A stretch of DNA of 64,000 nt, taken from Candidatus Cardinium hertigii (GTDB taxonomy: Bacteria > Bacteroidota > Bacteroidia > Cytophagales > Amoebophilaceae). Below the pieces are notes generated by a model. It was given only the letters and a program-made list of their open reading frames with translations, was not told the DNA's origin and did not search any database. This document shows positions 1-9,300 of this stretch, in pieces. The stretch is from the NCBI RefSeq assembly GCF_003176915.1, contig NZ_CP029619.1, positions 868,001 through 932,000 on the forward strand. Reading direction: 5' to 3'. The number at the start of each line of letters is the position of its first letter. Within the stretch, counting starts at the first letter, position 1. The position numbers were made by a program, and so were the translations under genes.

Positions 1-1
1 T

Positions 2-46
2 TCTTGTGAAGAACTACAGAAAGATGTAACTTTAAATGATCTATGA
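2..46 (+). CDS. Possible 3' end of an upstream gene (partial)
   Basis: The first bases are open in one frame for 14 codons, ending NDL and a TGA stop at 44-46. This could be the tail of a gene that starts before the window. The stretch is too short to identify and could be chance. Confidence 0.25.
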   Translation, partial: SCEELQKDVTLNDL

Positions 47-139
47 AGTAGGTCAGTGAGGAGGGAGATAATCGGTGGGTAGTGTGGCATATCCCTCTGT
101 CATGGAACACTATTATTTTAGCATGCATGCGCAAAATAG

Positions 140-1513
140 ATGGCTATACGATCCACTCTTGTAAAAGGCACACGTGATTACAGTGCAGAAGAAATATACC
201 GGCGTAATCATATACTTTCAGTCGTCCAATCGGTATATGCACTCTATGGCTTTGAGCCATTAGAAACGCCTGCTATAGAAAGCTGGTCTACGCTTGCAGA
301 AAAATATGGAGAGGAGGGGGAACAGTTAATGTTTCATATCCTTAAGTCTGGAGATTTTTTAAAAAATATTTCTTTAGAAGGGGAGGATTATGCCAAAATA
401 AAACCGATTATTAGCGATAAAGGATTGCGTTATGATTTAACCATTCCTTTGGTACGCTATATTGCCATGCATCGGCATCAACTTTGTTTTCCATTTAAGC
501 GTTACCAAATACAGACCGTATGGCGTGCAGATAGACCGCAAAGAGGACGTTATAGAGAGTTTCTACAATGTGATATAGATATTGTAGGCAGTGAAGCTTG
601 CTTGTGTGAGGCAGAAATTTTAAAAATCATTTATGATGTTTTGACAAAATTGCAGCTGCGCAATTTCCATATTAAAATTAACCATAGAGGGATCCTTTCA
701 GCTATAGTATCCAAAGCAGCGCAGTCTACAAAAGAAATTCAATTCTGTACTATTATAGATAAGCTCGCAAAAATTGGATGGGAGCAAGTAGTGCTAGCTT
801 TAAAGCAGGAAGGATTTGCTGCTGAGATCATTTCCTTACTTGATGGATTGGTCCATTTTAAGGGAAGCGATGAACAGCTTTTAGAACAGCTGCAAACAGC
901 TGTTGGTTCAATAGATAAGGGGGCAATGGCATTGAACCTATTGACCCAAACGCTAACCCAAGCCCATCATTTAGGACTTCCAGCTGAGATCTGCCATATA
1001 GATCCTACTTTAGCAAGAGGATTGGCCTACTATACAGGAATGGTTATGGAAGTAATGGTAGCGGACAGTAGCTTGGGTAGCTTGGGGGGAGGAGGGCGGT
1101 ATGATCAGCTGGGGGCTTGTTTTGGCTTAGATGCCTTGTCTGGTGTAGGTTTTTCTTTTGGGATCAATAGATTGTATGCTATTATGGAGGAGCAGCAGCT
1201 TTTTCAATCGACAGCTGGCTATACAACAGAGATTTTATTGGTTAATATGGAAACAACTGCCACCAAACGGCTGCTGCAAATGGCCAATCAGCTGCGTATA
1301 CATGGGTTGAGCACAGAGTTATATCCGCAATGTATTAAACTCCAAAAGCAATTAGCATATGCCCATAAAAAAAAGATTCCCTTTGTAATCCTGTTAGGGG
1401 AGCAAGAGCTTGCTACGGATAGCTATACGCTTAAAAATATGCAAACAGGTCTGCAAATGAATTATAACTGGCCTGATCTTATGCAGGTCTTACAAAAAAC
1501 ATTACGAGCATAG
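140..1513 (+). CDS. hisS: Histidyl-tRNA synthetase
   Basis: This class II aminoacyl-tRNA synthetase charges tRNA-His in the cytoplasm. The 457-residue length fits the family. Near the N-terminus is the KGTRDY segment (residues 9-14). Motif 2 lies around residues 121-141 and includes RADRPQRGRYREF. The histidine-specific segment LARGLAYYTG precedes the glycine-rich GGGGRYDQL of motif 3. The C-terminal ~100 residues are the anticodon-binding domain. The ATG at 140 places the conserved N-terminal motif at the usual distance. No Shine-Dalgarno is visible, as is common in Bacteroidota. The next gene starts 3 bases after the stop, so the two are probably co-transcribed although their functions are unrelated. 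Confidence 0.97.
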   Translation: MAIRSTLVKGTRDYSAEEIYRRNHILSVVQSVYALYGFEPLETPAIESWSTLAEKYGEEGEQLMFHILKSGDFLKNISLEGEDYAKIKPIISDKGLRYDLTIPLVRYIAMHRHQLCFPFKRYQIQTVWRADRPQRGRYREFLQCDIDIVGSEACLCEAEILKIIYDVLTKLQLRNFHIKINHRGILSAIVSKAAQSTKEIQFCTIIDKLAKIGWEQVVLALKQEGFAAEIISLLDGLVHFKGSDEQLLEQLQTAVGSIDKGAMALNLLTQTLTQAHHLGLPAEICHIDPTLARGLAYYTGMVMEVMVADSSLGSLGGGGRYDQLGACFGLDALSGVGFSFGINRLYAIMEEQQLFQSTAGYTTEILLVNMETTATKRLLQMANQLRIHGLSTELYPQCIKLQKQLAYAHKKKIPFVILLGEQELATDSYTLKNMQTGLQMNYNWPDLMQVLQKTLRA

Positions 1514-1516
1514 TCT

Positions 1517-2368
1517 ATGATAACGGCAGATGCATTTTGGACTATTTTAGTTGCTACGCTGGCTAGTATCAATTGTTCTTTGGTTGGAACTTATTTGATA
1601 TTGAGGAAAGTAGCTATGGTTGGGGATGCCATTGCCCACGCAACCCTTCCCGGCATCGTAATCGCGTTGCTTGTAACAGGATCTAAGCATTCCTCTATAT
1701 TGGTTGTAGGGGCTGGTATGACAGGATTACTGGTTACTTTTCTTATAGCTTTTTTAGAAAAAAAAGTAAAGGTACAAGCAGATGCAGCGATAGGTATCAA
1801 TTTTACTTTTCTTTTTGCGTTGGGTGTTATTTTGTTTTCCTTTTTTAGTAGAAAAATAGATTTAGATCCAGAATGTAGCCTTTATGGAGAATTGGCTACG
1901 GTTCCATTAGATGTCTATCGTACGGCTACTGGTATTAGTTTAGGTCCTAAGGCATTTTACACTGTATGCATAGCCTTATTGATTAATTTGTTTTTTTTAC
2001 TAATTGGTTATAAGCAACTCTTTGTGAGTACTTTCGATCCACAATTTGCCCAAAGTATTGGAATACGTACGACTAGTTGGCATTACTTGCTTATGGCTAT
2101 TACTGCATTAACTACTGTTGCGACATTTGAAATAGCAGGGGCTATTTTAGTAGTAGCGCTGTTAATTGTTCCACCTACCACTATTTATTTGGTTACCAAA
2201 TGCTTCAAGCATTTGTTAGTCTGTTCCATACTTTTTGCTATGCTCATGTCTATTGGTGGCTATTATCTTAGTTGTCTTTTTAACAGTTCTATGGCAGCCG
2301 CGATGGTCACTGTAGGGGGATGCTTGTTTTTAGTTGTTTATCTATTTGTTAGATTTAAAAATAGGTAG
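1517..2368 (+). CDS. Metal ABC transporter permease (ABC-3 family)
   Basis: This is the inner-membrane permease of a zinc/manganese/iron-type ABC importer (ZnuB/MntB/TroC family). The 283-residue protein is almost entirely hydrophobic, with about eight membrane segments. Family hallmarks visible include GDAIAHATLPG near residue 37, the segment before the ATPase-coupling loop, and GAILVVALLIVPP near residue 207. It starts 3 bases after hisS, so translation is probably coupled. The ATPase and substrate-binding partners are not downstream; they may lie elsewhere. The metal cannot be assigned from sequence alone. Confidence 0.9.
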   Translation: MITADAFWTILVATLASINCSLVGTYLILRKVAMVGDAIAHATLPGIVIALLVTGSKHSSILVVGAGMTGLLVTFLIAFLEKKVKVQADAAIGINFTFLFALGVILFSFFSRKIDLDPECSLYGELATVPLDVYRTATGISLGPKAFYTVCIALLINLFFLLIGYKQLFVSTFDPQFAQSIGIRTTSWHYLLMAITALTTVATFEIAGAILVVALLIVPPTTIYLVTKCFKHLLVCSILFAMLMSIGGYYLSCLFNSSMAAAMVTVGGCLFLVVYLFVRFKNR

Positions 2369-2460
2369 GATGATGGTAAAGTAGAATAAATAGAGGGGGA
2401 CTTTTGTATAATAGAGCGTGGTTATTTTTGTTTGAATTTTTTATATAATGCTGTTTCACA

Positions 2461-2802
2461 ATGAATATTACTGGGAGATTAGTTGAAATAAATGCTGTAC
2501 AGCAGCTGTCTGATACCTTTAAAAAGCGTACATTTGTCATAGAGTATACGGAGAATCCTCAATATCCGGAGTATATTTCTTTTGAGTTGGTTCAGGACAG
2601 ATGCGAGCTATTAGATGGATTTAGTGAGGGGGAAGAGGTGGTTGTCCATTTTAATTTACGTGGTAGGAAATGGTCAAATCCAGAGGGTATTGTAAGATAT
2701 TTTAATACACTACAGGCATGGCGTTTAGAAAAAGGCAGTAGATTAGATGATGTGGCTACTACCCCTACCTCGTTTGATGTAGCAGATGATCTTCCTTTTT
2801 AG
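2461..2802 (+). CDS. DUF3127 protein with SSB-like acidic tail
   Basis: The first ~95 residues match the small Bacteroidota DUF3127 family, predicted to form an OB-like fold (recognition from memory). The protein starts MNITGRLVEI and ends the core with a conserved LQAWRLEKG. After a short linker the last residues are DVADDLPF, resembling the C-terminal partner-recruiting tip of single-stranded DNA-binding protein (typically DDDIPF). That points to a nucleic-acid or replication-related role, as inference. The ATG at 2461 is the only sensible start. It stands alone, with no close downstream gene. Confidence 0.85.
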   Translation: MNITGRLVEINAVQQLSDTFKKRTFVIEYTENPQYPEYISFELVQDRCELLDGFSEGEEVVVHFNLRGRKWSNPEGIVRYFNTLQAWRLEKGSRLDDVATTPTSFDVADDLPF

Positions 2803-3214
2803 CAAGGCAGGCAGCCTGTATGGCCCTTCCCTTTGTAGGGTAGGATTTTTATACTATTTGTTTTGTGCAGATAATGTCTTATCCTGGGAAGGTTTTCCTT
2901 ATGGGGTGCTTACTTCTTTAGAGGGGTAATGCCTTTACAGGTATAAAGCCCATGGTTTTACTGGAATAATTGGTTGAGAGGGAAGAGACGGGTAGCTTTG
3001 TAGCTCAAGTTGCCTGTGTAATTTATAATAAAAAGGCTACACAAGCTATGTATTATTTATTTTGTATCCAAACAAGGGCTAACCCATAAAACAGTTGATG
3101 CTTTAGAAAATTTCAGTGCATTATTCCATTTTAGGGAATGCACTTTGTTGTACTTTATTTACAGGATCTCCTAACTATAGGAGACCTCTTGTAAATCGTT
3201 ATGACCTTACTAGA
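2803..3214. other. Intergenic region without recognisable gene
   Basis: This 410-base AT-rich stretch separates the DUF3127 gene from a decayed lipoprotein-like region. No long ORF with coding character, tRNA or strong hairpin was seen. A weak CCCT/AGGG hairpin followed by TTTTTA near 2830-2855 could serve as a poor terminator. Confidence 0.5.
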
Positions 3215-3553
3215 TTAACATGTATACAACATTCAAATTTACAGAAAAGCATAGTGAACCCAAATCCACTCACACAGCCAAGAAGCCTTAAAACCACCAG
3301 AAAGAGAGGTAAAATCCTTACATCTGCCAGCAGGAGGAGAGGGTGCGTGCACCAGCGCCAGCCAACCAGTCACCAACAACAGCTAATCAATGAGTCAGGA
3401 CAATTATCAGCAGCAGAAAGAAAAGTAAAACAAGCACAAGAAGGAGCAAGGGATTTTTCTTGTAGGCACAGATTCTGTTTCTGGCTCTTGCTCTTGCTCT
3501 TGCAGCTTCAGGTGAAGGAAATGAGCAAGAAGGGGGATTGTATTCTATTATAA
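3215..3553 (+). pseudogene. Decayed paralogue of the adjacent small lipoprotein gene
   Basis: Nucleotide stretches here match the intact gene at 3769-4152 in the same order, but the frame is destroyed. CATTCAAATTTA matches its start, CACACAGCCA with AGCCTTAAAA matches the proline/alanine-rich middle, and CAACCAGTCACCAACAACAG matches the Q/S-rich tail. A 145-codon frame starting at 3116 runs through the region, but its translation is low-complexity and Arg/Gln-rich without a signal peptide. I therefore read it as a relic of a tandem duplication and not as a gene. Confidence 0.55.
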
Positions 3554-3768
3554 TGGAATCAGTAGGTTGGCTTTGCGCTTATAAGGAACCGTGGTAAGAA
3601 ACTATTGTACTTTTTCTTGGCATAGCATTAATTTAGTTGGAGTATAGGGAATAAATTTTTACTTTCTTATAATAGTTATAAGCGTTCCTTAGAAAACCTA
3701 GGTAACTAGTAAATAAAGGAGGTTATAAGCTGTAAATTGTTGTAACACTTAACTAATAAATAAATTAC

Positions 3769-4152
3769 ATGCAACGTTCAAATTTAAAAAGGAATATACT
3801 GCCTTTATGGCTTCTTTCTACACTAGTGCTAGCATCGAATTGTGGTAAGAAGCACACTCCCATTAGCAGCAATGAGGTAGCAGTTGCAACCAAACCAAAG
3901 CCACTCGCACAGCCATTACCAGCAGCAACAGCCTTAAAATTACCAGAAGAAGGAGTGAACGTACCAGTAACAGCAGCTGTTCAGCCGACAAAAGAACAAC
4001 AGCAGCAGACAGTCAGCAGCATCCAACCAGTTAGCAACAACAGCAGTAACAGTCAGCAACAATCGGAAGTAGAAAAAGACCCAATATCAATAACAGAAAT
4101 GAAAAATTTCTTGTCTTGGTTCTCTACCTTTTTTGATGATTCAGCTTGTTAG
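3769..4152 (+). CDS. Small Q/S/P-rich lipoprotein of unknown function
   Basis: The 127-residue protein has a basic start (MQRSNLKRN), a hydrophobic segment and a Cys at residue 25 in a lipobox-like context (LASNCGKK). It is probably exported and lipidated by signal peptidase II, although Asn at -1 is not canonical. The mature part is low complexity, rich in Pro, Ala, Val, Gln and Ser, and ends ITEMKNFLSWFSTFFDDSAC. I do not recognise a domain. Similar small lipoproteins with a GK or G-rich residue set after the Cys occur elsewhere in this window, suggesting a lineage-specific surface protein group. A decayed copy lies just upstream. Confidence 0.6.
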   Translation: MQRSNLKRNILPLWLLSTLVLASNCGKKHTPISSNEVAVATKPKPLAQPLPAATALKLPEEGVNVPVTAAVQPTKEQQQQTVSSIQPVSNNSSNSQQQSEVEKDPISITEMKNFLSWFSTFFDDSAC

Positions 4153-4195
4153 TCAACAGCAGCAGTAATAGTCAGCAGTCGGAAGAAAGCGTAGA
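4148..4195 (+). repeat. Partial repeat of the lipoprotein Q/S-rich tail beyond its stop
   Basis: The sequence directly after the coding region (GTTAGTCAACAGCAGCAG, then TAATAGTCAGCAGTCGGAAG) repeats the in-gene segment at about 4030-4070. The stop at 4150-4152 lies inside the repeat. The gene was therefore probably once longer, or had a tandem repeat now cut by a stop. Confidence 0.6.
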
Positions 4196-4865
4196 CAATT
4201 TTCTTTTCAGTAGTTACATAAGACTATCACGCTAGGACGGATGATATAGCAAATTGCTTATTCCCTTGACTTTTTCATGGCAGAAAAATCGTACAGAAAT
4301 CTATGGTAGTGCTTTAAACTAGATGAAAAGATATCTATGGTATTGTTTAAAGTGCTAAATGCCATAGGCTACAAAATTATTTTATTTAATTCAAGTGTTT
4401 ATGGCTTTAGGGTGTACATGTTGGCATGTATAAGCAGCCTATTTGTAAAAGGAGATAAGGGGTTATTGATACTTTTTGTGTTCTTGTTTAGGGTAAAAAA
4501 TATATGGTATTCCCATTCATTCTTATAGCTATCCACCCTTAGTAGTGTTTTATTGGAAGTGGCTTATAATTGTTATACCCTTCAAATTAATATATTTTGT
4601 CCAGCTAACTAGAATGTATTGCGTTGGATGCGGTAATTAATTTTCGTACTATTTTTCTTTCAGATAGAGGAGTGAGCAGTTTTTTAGTTTTTGTTAGCCG
4701 TTTATGGGATTTAGCCTTGCTCAAGGCAGTGTATAACTAATGATCAATAAGTTATAAACAGATTGGCATTGGTAAATAAATGCGCTATTGCAGGAAATAG
4801 GGTGGTAATAATGGGAATCCCATTTTAGCCTGTATAGCAAAAAGCATAGGCTTTTTTTGTTTTTT
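4196..4865. other. Intergenic region without recognisable gene
   Basis: This AT-rich region has only short ORFs (the longest is 63 codons at 4337, hydrophobic, with no family resemblance). It ends in the cluster of hairpins described separately. Confidence 0.5.
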
Positions 4866-4866
4866 T

Positions 4867-4893
4867 ATTATACTTCCGCAGTATAATTTTTTA
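4867..4893 (+). terminator. Hairpin plus T-run, candidate intrinsic terminator
   Basis: An 8-bp perfect stem (4867-4874 with 4880-4887) has the loop TCCGC and is followed by TTTTTT. The stem is A/T-rich, so strength is uncertain. It could protect the downstream acetyltransferase from upstream read-through. Confidence 0.45.
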
Positions 4894-4900
4894 TTTCTAC

Positions 4901-4929
4901 CTTATAGAATAAGGTCACTTTTCTATAAG
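4901..4929. repeat. Inverted repeat, 9-bp perfect arms
   Basis: CTTATAGAA at 4901-4909 is complementary to TTCTATAAG at 4921-4929, with an 11-base loop. It is the second of three hairpins in the 130 bases before the acetyltransferase start. Confidence 0.55.
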
Positions 4930-4933
4930 AATG

Positions 4934-4978
4934 TAAAATATATCTATTTCATAAATAAAAATAAATAGATGTATTTTA
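4934..4978. repeat. Inverted repeat, 16-bp arms with one mismatch
   Basis: Arms at 4934-4949 and 4963-4978 pair at 15 of 16 positions around a 13-base loop, ending 21 bases before the ATG at 5000. It may be a leader hairpin, an operator or a miniature-element relic. Confidence 0.55.
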
Positions 4979-4999
4979 GTTTTAGCCAGTCCATCTAGG

Positions 5000-5584
5000 A
5001 TGAACATGCAAACAAGTCTAAGTAAAACTTTATCAGCAGTTCCTAAATCAGTAAAGTTGACGCCTGATTTGGTTATCAAGCAATTGGATGAATCTCATAC
5101 AAAGGAATTGTTCTCTTTGACGGATAGAAATAGATCCTATTTGAAAAAATGGTTGCCTTGGTTAAATTCCTGTACTAGGGAAAGCGATACGTTACATTTT
5201 ATTATTAGCACAAAAGATGCGCTTTCTCAACATACTGGACTTACATTTGGTATATTTTATAAATGCAGCATAGCTGGATCAATAAGTTTTAATCAGATTA
5301 ACTGGTCGGATGGAAGGGCTGATATTGGTTATTGGATTGGAGAAGCGTTTCAAGGCAGCGGTCTGGTTACATTGGCTTGTTCCAAGCTTATCGATATTGG
5401 TTTCAAACAATTTGATTTAAAAAAAATATCTATTAGCTGTGCATTAGAAAATACTAGAAGTAAAAATATACCTATGCGATTGGGTTTTAAAAAAACCGAA
5501 ATTGTGCCTAAAAAGGAAAATCTTTACGGAAGTTATGTAGATTGTATCGTTTATACCATGCACAAAGATGAATGGACTTGCTGA
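5000..5584 (+). CDS. GNAT N-acetyltransferase, RimJ/RimL type
   Basis: This 194-residue cytoplasmic acetyltransferase uses acetyl-CoA. It shows the RimL-like pattern: an early LDESHTKELFSL segment, LKKWLPWL, the mid-domain ADIGYWIGEAFQGSG (acetyl-CoA pyrophosphate loop, with GSG near residue 116), and the C-terminal NTRSKNIPMRLGFKKT. The family includes ribosomal-protein N-terminal acetyltransferases and also antibiotic or small-molecule acetyltransferases, so the substrate is open. Three hairpins lie upstream. A Nudix hydrolase gene follows after 68 bases on the same strand. Confidence 0.85.
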   Translation: MNMQTSLSKTLSAVPKSVKLTPDLVIKQLDESHTKELFSLTDRNRSYLKKWLPWLNSCTRESDTLHFIISTKDALSQHTGLTFGIFYKCSIAGSISFNQINWSDGRADIGYWIGEAFQGSGLVTLACSKLIDIGFKQFDLKKISISCALENTRSKNIPMRLGFKKTEIVPKKENLYGSYVDCIVYTMHKDEWTC

Positions 5585-5652
5585 AAGCAAAAATTAACCG
5601 ACCGTTCCTCCCATCTGGTTGAAATTATAGATGCCCTAATAAAGAACCTACC

Positions 5653-6090
5653 ATGCAGCATTTTACCTTAGCAATAGCAGTTAGAGCATTGATAGTGCAA
5701 AATAAACAAATATTATTGGTTAGTAATGATAATAATATTTGGTATACACCTGGAGGGAAGTTAAAGCCAGGCGAAACGCTTCCCGCGTGTGCCATAAGAG
5801 AAGTAAAAGAAGAAACAGGTATAACCATTAAGCCAAAGCAGCTTGCCTTTGTGCTGGATTTCTTTGATAGCAAGGATAGTGTTCATAAAGTTGAGTTGTA
5901 TTTCTCTGCTGAAATGCAAGGAAATGAGATCCCTAGCAATTGGTCAGATCAAGATGGGCCAGTTCGGTTTGTCCATTTTTTTGACAGGGAAACCTTGGAA
6001 AAGATAACTGTTGTACCAGCTTTTTTAAGAGAATGCTTCCATACGGATGCTGCTATTTACCGAGGATCGGAAAAGAGAGATCTGTTTTAA
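5653..6090 (+). CDS. Nudix hydrolase
   Basis: This 145-residue protein hydrolyses a nucleoside diphosphate linked to another moiety. The Nudix box is complete: G35, E41, then R49-E50-V-K-E53-E54-T-G56-I, matching GX5EX7REUXEEXGU exactly. Short length and no extra domain suggest a MutT/ADP-ribose-type housekeeping enzyme, but the substrate cannot be told. It lies 68 bases after the acetyltransferase. The following 270 bases up to the convergent gene at 6361 hold only short frames. Confidence 0.9.
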   Translation: MQHFTLAIAVRALIVQNKQILLVSNDNNIWYTPGGKLKPGETLPACAIREVKEETGITIKPKQLAFVLDFFDSKDSVHKVELYFSAEMQGNEIPSNWSDQDGPVRFVHFFDRETLEKITVVPAFLRECFHTDAAIYRGSEKRDLF

Positions 6091-6360
6091 ACTTGCCTAC
6101 AGTCATCCCCCTAGCAAGCACGCAATAATCTACTGCTTGTATACAGTAAACGCAAACGCTCCTTTGCAGCAGCCTTTCCAACAAATTTTAGCATATTATT
6201 TCGCTCAGCCTTGGTTAGATTCACTAAAAGCATACAGAGGGTATAGCAAAACGTCAGCGGAACGAGCGTGCACGAAACCTGGTAGGACTTTTTTGTGGTA
6301 AATGTTATCTATAGCGCAGAGGCACGTGCCTTTTGCTTAGGAAACGCGCATTGCCTATTG

Positions 6361-9300
6361 CTAGCCGATACCGTTAGATAAGATCTTTTCACATATCTGT
6401 TTCATTTCTACTGTCCATTCCTTAGCTATCTTATGTTTTTCACCCCATGGGACATAGAACAGCAGTGTTTCTTGGGCGATGCGTTGCTGATCTTTCCATT
6501 TACGTATGGATAATGTACGCATATTATGTAACCTATCGGCCAATTTTATTTGCACTACCCGTACATCATCACATTGGTTCAGCCTATTTTTCTTTTCCTC
6601 TTTGTCCAGTTTCCAGGGGTATCCATTGGTATTATAATGGGTAACTTGGTCTACCAGTGTAGCCACTTCTGCCCCATACATAAGTTCTACTTGATGAAGC
6701 GTAACAGGGGTGTCCTCTACGACATCGTGCAATAGCCCAGCTAGCAATGTTATAGGATTCTTGGTAACTGTTAACAGCAGTTTGGTTACGGCCATAGGAT
6801 GCGTGTAGTAGGGTTCCCCCGATTGGCGCATGACCAGCCCATGTGCATTTTTAATAAATGCAATAACAGGAATAATTTTTTCTTTAGTTAAGGTAGTGCC
6901 ATTGGCAAGCAATGCAATCAATTCATTTTCTTGTGCAATACTTTCAGCCGTTTCAGCTTGTTTGTGCGCAGCTAAGTAAACAGGATCGTAGTTTTTAAAG
7001 CGCATTACTTTTTGCCCCTCTATAGGTAATACATAGAGCGCCTGTATAGCATCAGCTGTTTCCTGAATCGCTACGTAGCCCCCATGCGCCTCTACCATTT
7101 GTCTGCATTCTATTTGGTAAAGGTGCTTGTCAGTTAGCGGAGCAGCCGTTACCCTTGGTTCAGCAATGTTGTAAACAGGTAACGTTTGAGGCAGCTTTGT
7201 ATCGGTAGTAAAGCAGAAAGCCAATGCAGGCAAGCGCAGCGGATCTGCTGCAGGCGTATCCCTATCGTAATTATACTGTAGCAGGCTATCCGCAATAGTA
7301 GCTGTAACCGTATGCTCTACTGTTTGTGCACATTGACTCATTTCCCATAGGTTAAGCATCAAAAAACATTCAAATAGCTCTGGGTCTACCCATAGCTGCG
7401 TACGATTTGTTTGTTTGTTTAAGAGTAATTGTATGTCAGTATCTAACGTTCGTATGTGATCGTGTACGGTTAGCAAGCAATCTTCCCATGCGATCCGTTT
7501 TATTTTGTTTTGATTCAATTCTATACCATGTCCCAATTGGGCTTTCCATAAGTGTAGTTTTCCAAATTTATGTAGCTTGTTTAAAAAGTTACTAATATTT
7601 TTACTCAGTTTTTCTTGCCCATGGGTAGCAAGGTAGCGATAGGGTTCCTCTAATGCATGGCTCATATCCAAAAGTAATTGATTACCATGGGTAGCATCCA
7701 GTCTGGACCAGTTGGCTTGGTTGTAAATGGCTTCTAGTGAAATCCTATGCTCATAGGTTCTGGTGAGTTCTATTACCCTAAGTTTGGCAGTTGATTTGTC
7801 TCGTAAGTACTTATAAATACTTAGTCCTACTATAATAACCAATCCCAGTGCAGTAGCATAGAGGAACTCTATCACTAAACTAGGCAGATTTAAAGCTGTA
7901 ATTTCTTTATAAGCAGACCATAATGGATCTGAAGCAGAAACAAAGGGAGGAATGAATTTATGGATAAGCATAGCCAAACAAAGCATAACGCTGCTTACCT
8001 CTAGGGAGAGTAAGACAGTAGCAATTCCTAAATGACCTAACCATAATACACAAGCGGTTGGGCTGTAATGCCCCAATTTTACAAATTGTATAGGCGCTAT
8101 AAAGAGCAGTAGAAATAGTAGGATAGGCCATAGCCAGTGTAAGCGGGTATTACCCCCCTGGCGGTAGGAATGCAAGGCTGGATAGATGGTTACCATAGTT
8201 CCGACTGCCATTAAAGCCATGTACCCATATATATAGGGGTAAAGATAGTGCCTTTTCATAAAGCACAATGCTATAATGCTGCTTACAATGATATATATAC
8301 CCAATAATATAAAAGTACTTCCCCTATTGGGAAAAACATTGCTGCGATACGCTTTTGTAAAGGGCGCTTTAAGCTGCCTCCATCGGTTTAGCCACCATCG
8401 TTTGGTTGTTTGGTTTTGCAGATCCCATAGGCTACAATCTTTGATCCCTATCCACCCCGTTCCTGGAAGTTTAGGGAATAAGTAATGTAATAGCAATAAA
8501 ATACATACACTAGCCATAAGTGCAAAAAATATCTTTTGCCCTAACAGAATCATTGCTGCAAATGGACTTGTGTTTGTACTTTCGTTTCCTTGACCTACCT
8601 TACAATAAAAGAAACCCAACGCTATAACCGAATTGATACATGCACCGCATAGGATAACCATTGTGCGGGGTCTAAAGCCCAAGCAGGCCATAATGAAAGG
8701 TATAGAGACGGCTGCCCCATAAATAATGCCAACATTAACTATCATATGCATAACATGGGTAGTATGTAATGCCACCACAAGGCTAATTAAGCCAATAAGA
8801 ATAGAAGCCATACGCACTACTTTAAGGGAGGGTTGTGTGGCGCTATGTTTTTTCGTACGATTGTTTAAGAAAGGCCAGAGATCATTGGAAAATAAAATAG
8901 AAGCAGCGTGTAAATTGGAATCAGCCGTAGACATCAATAAGGCAAAAATAACTGTTACAAACAGGCCTCTAACACCTGGAAAGTGGGCAAAATCAATAAT
9001 ATAATAAAATGCATTATACCCCGATTCAATGGTATAGTTGCCAACATGCAACGCTACGGCAAGGCTGAGGAAAAGCAGCGGTATTATAATACGGCTTATA
9101 GCTGTTTGGTTGAAAATTTTGATAGCTTGGGTAACGGAAGAAGACATATAAAAGCGTTGCATACGAGCAGGATCAAATGGAATAATAGAGCGCCAAATAA
9201 AACAGGCCAATACGCTTACCAATGTATCATCCCATGTACACACCTTGCTTATATTGAACGCTGGCATAGCTGTGAGTTTTTGCCATCCTAAGGTTTCATG

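Noticed and set aside
3116-3553. 145-codon frame as a real gene
   Set aside because: The translation is Arg/Gln-rich low complexity, lacks a signal peptide, and the DNA aligns with the downstream lipoprotein in another frame.
4337-4528. 63-codon hydrophobic frame
   Set aside because: No family features, no ribosome site, AT-rich composition consistent with chance.
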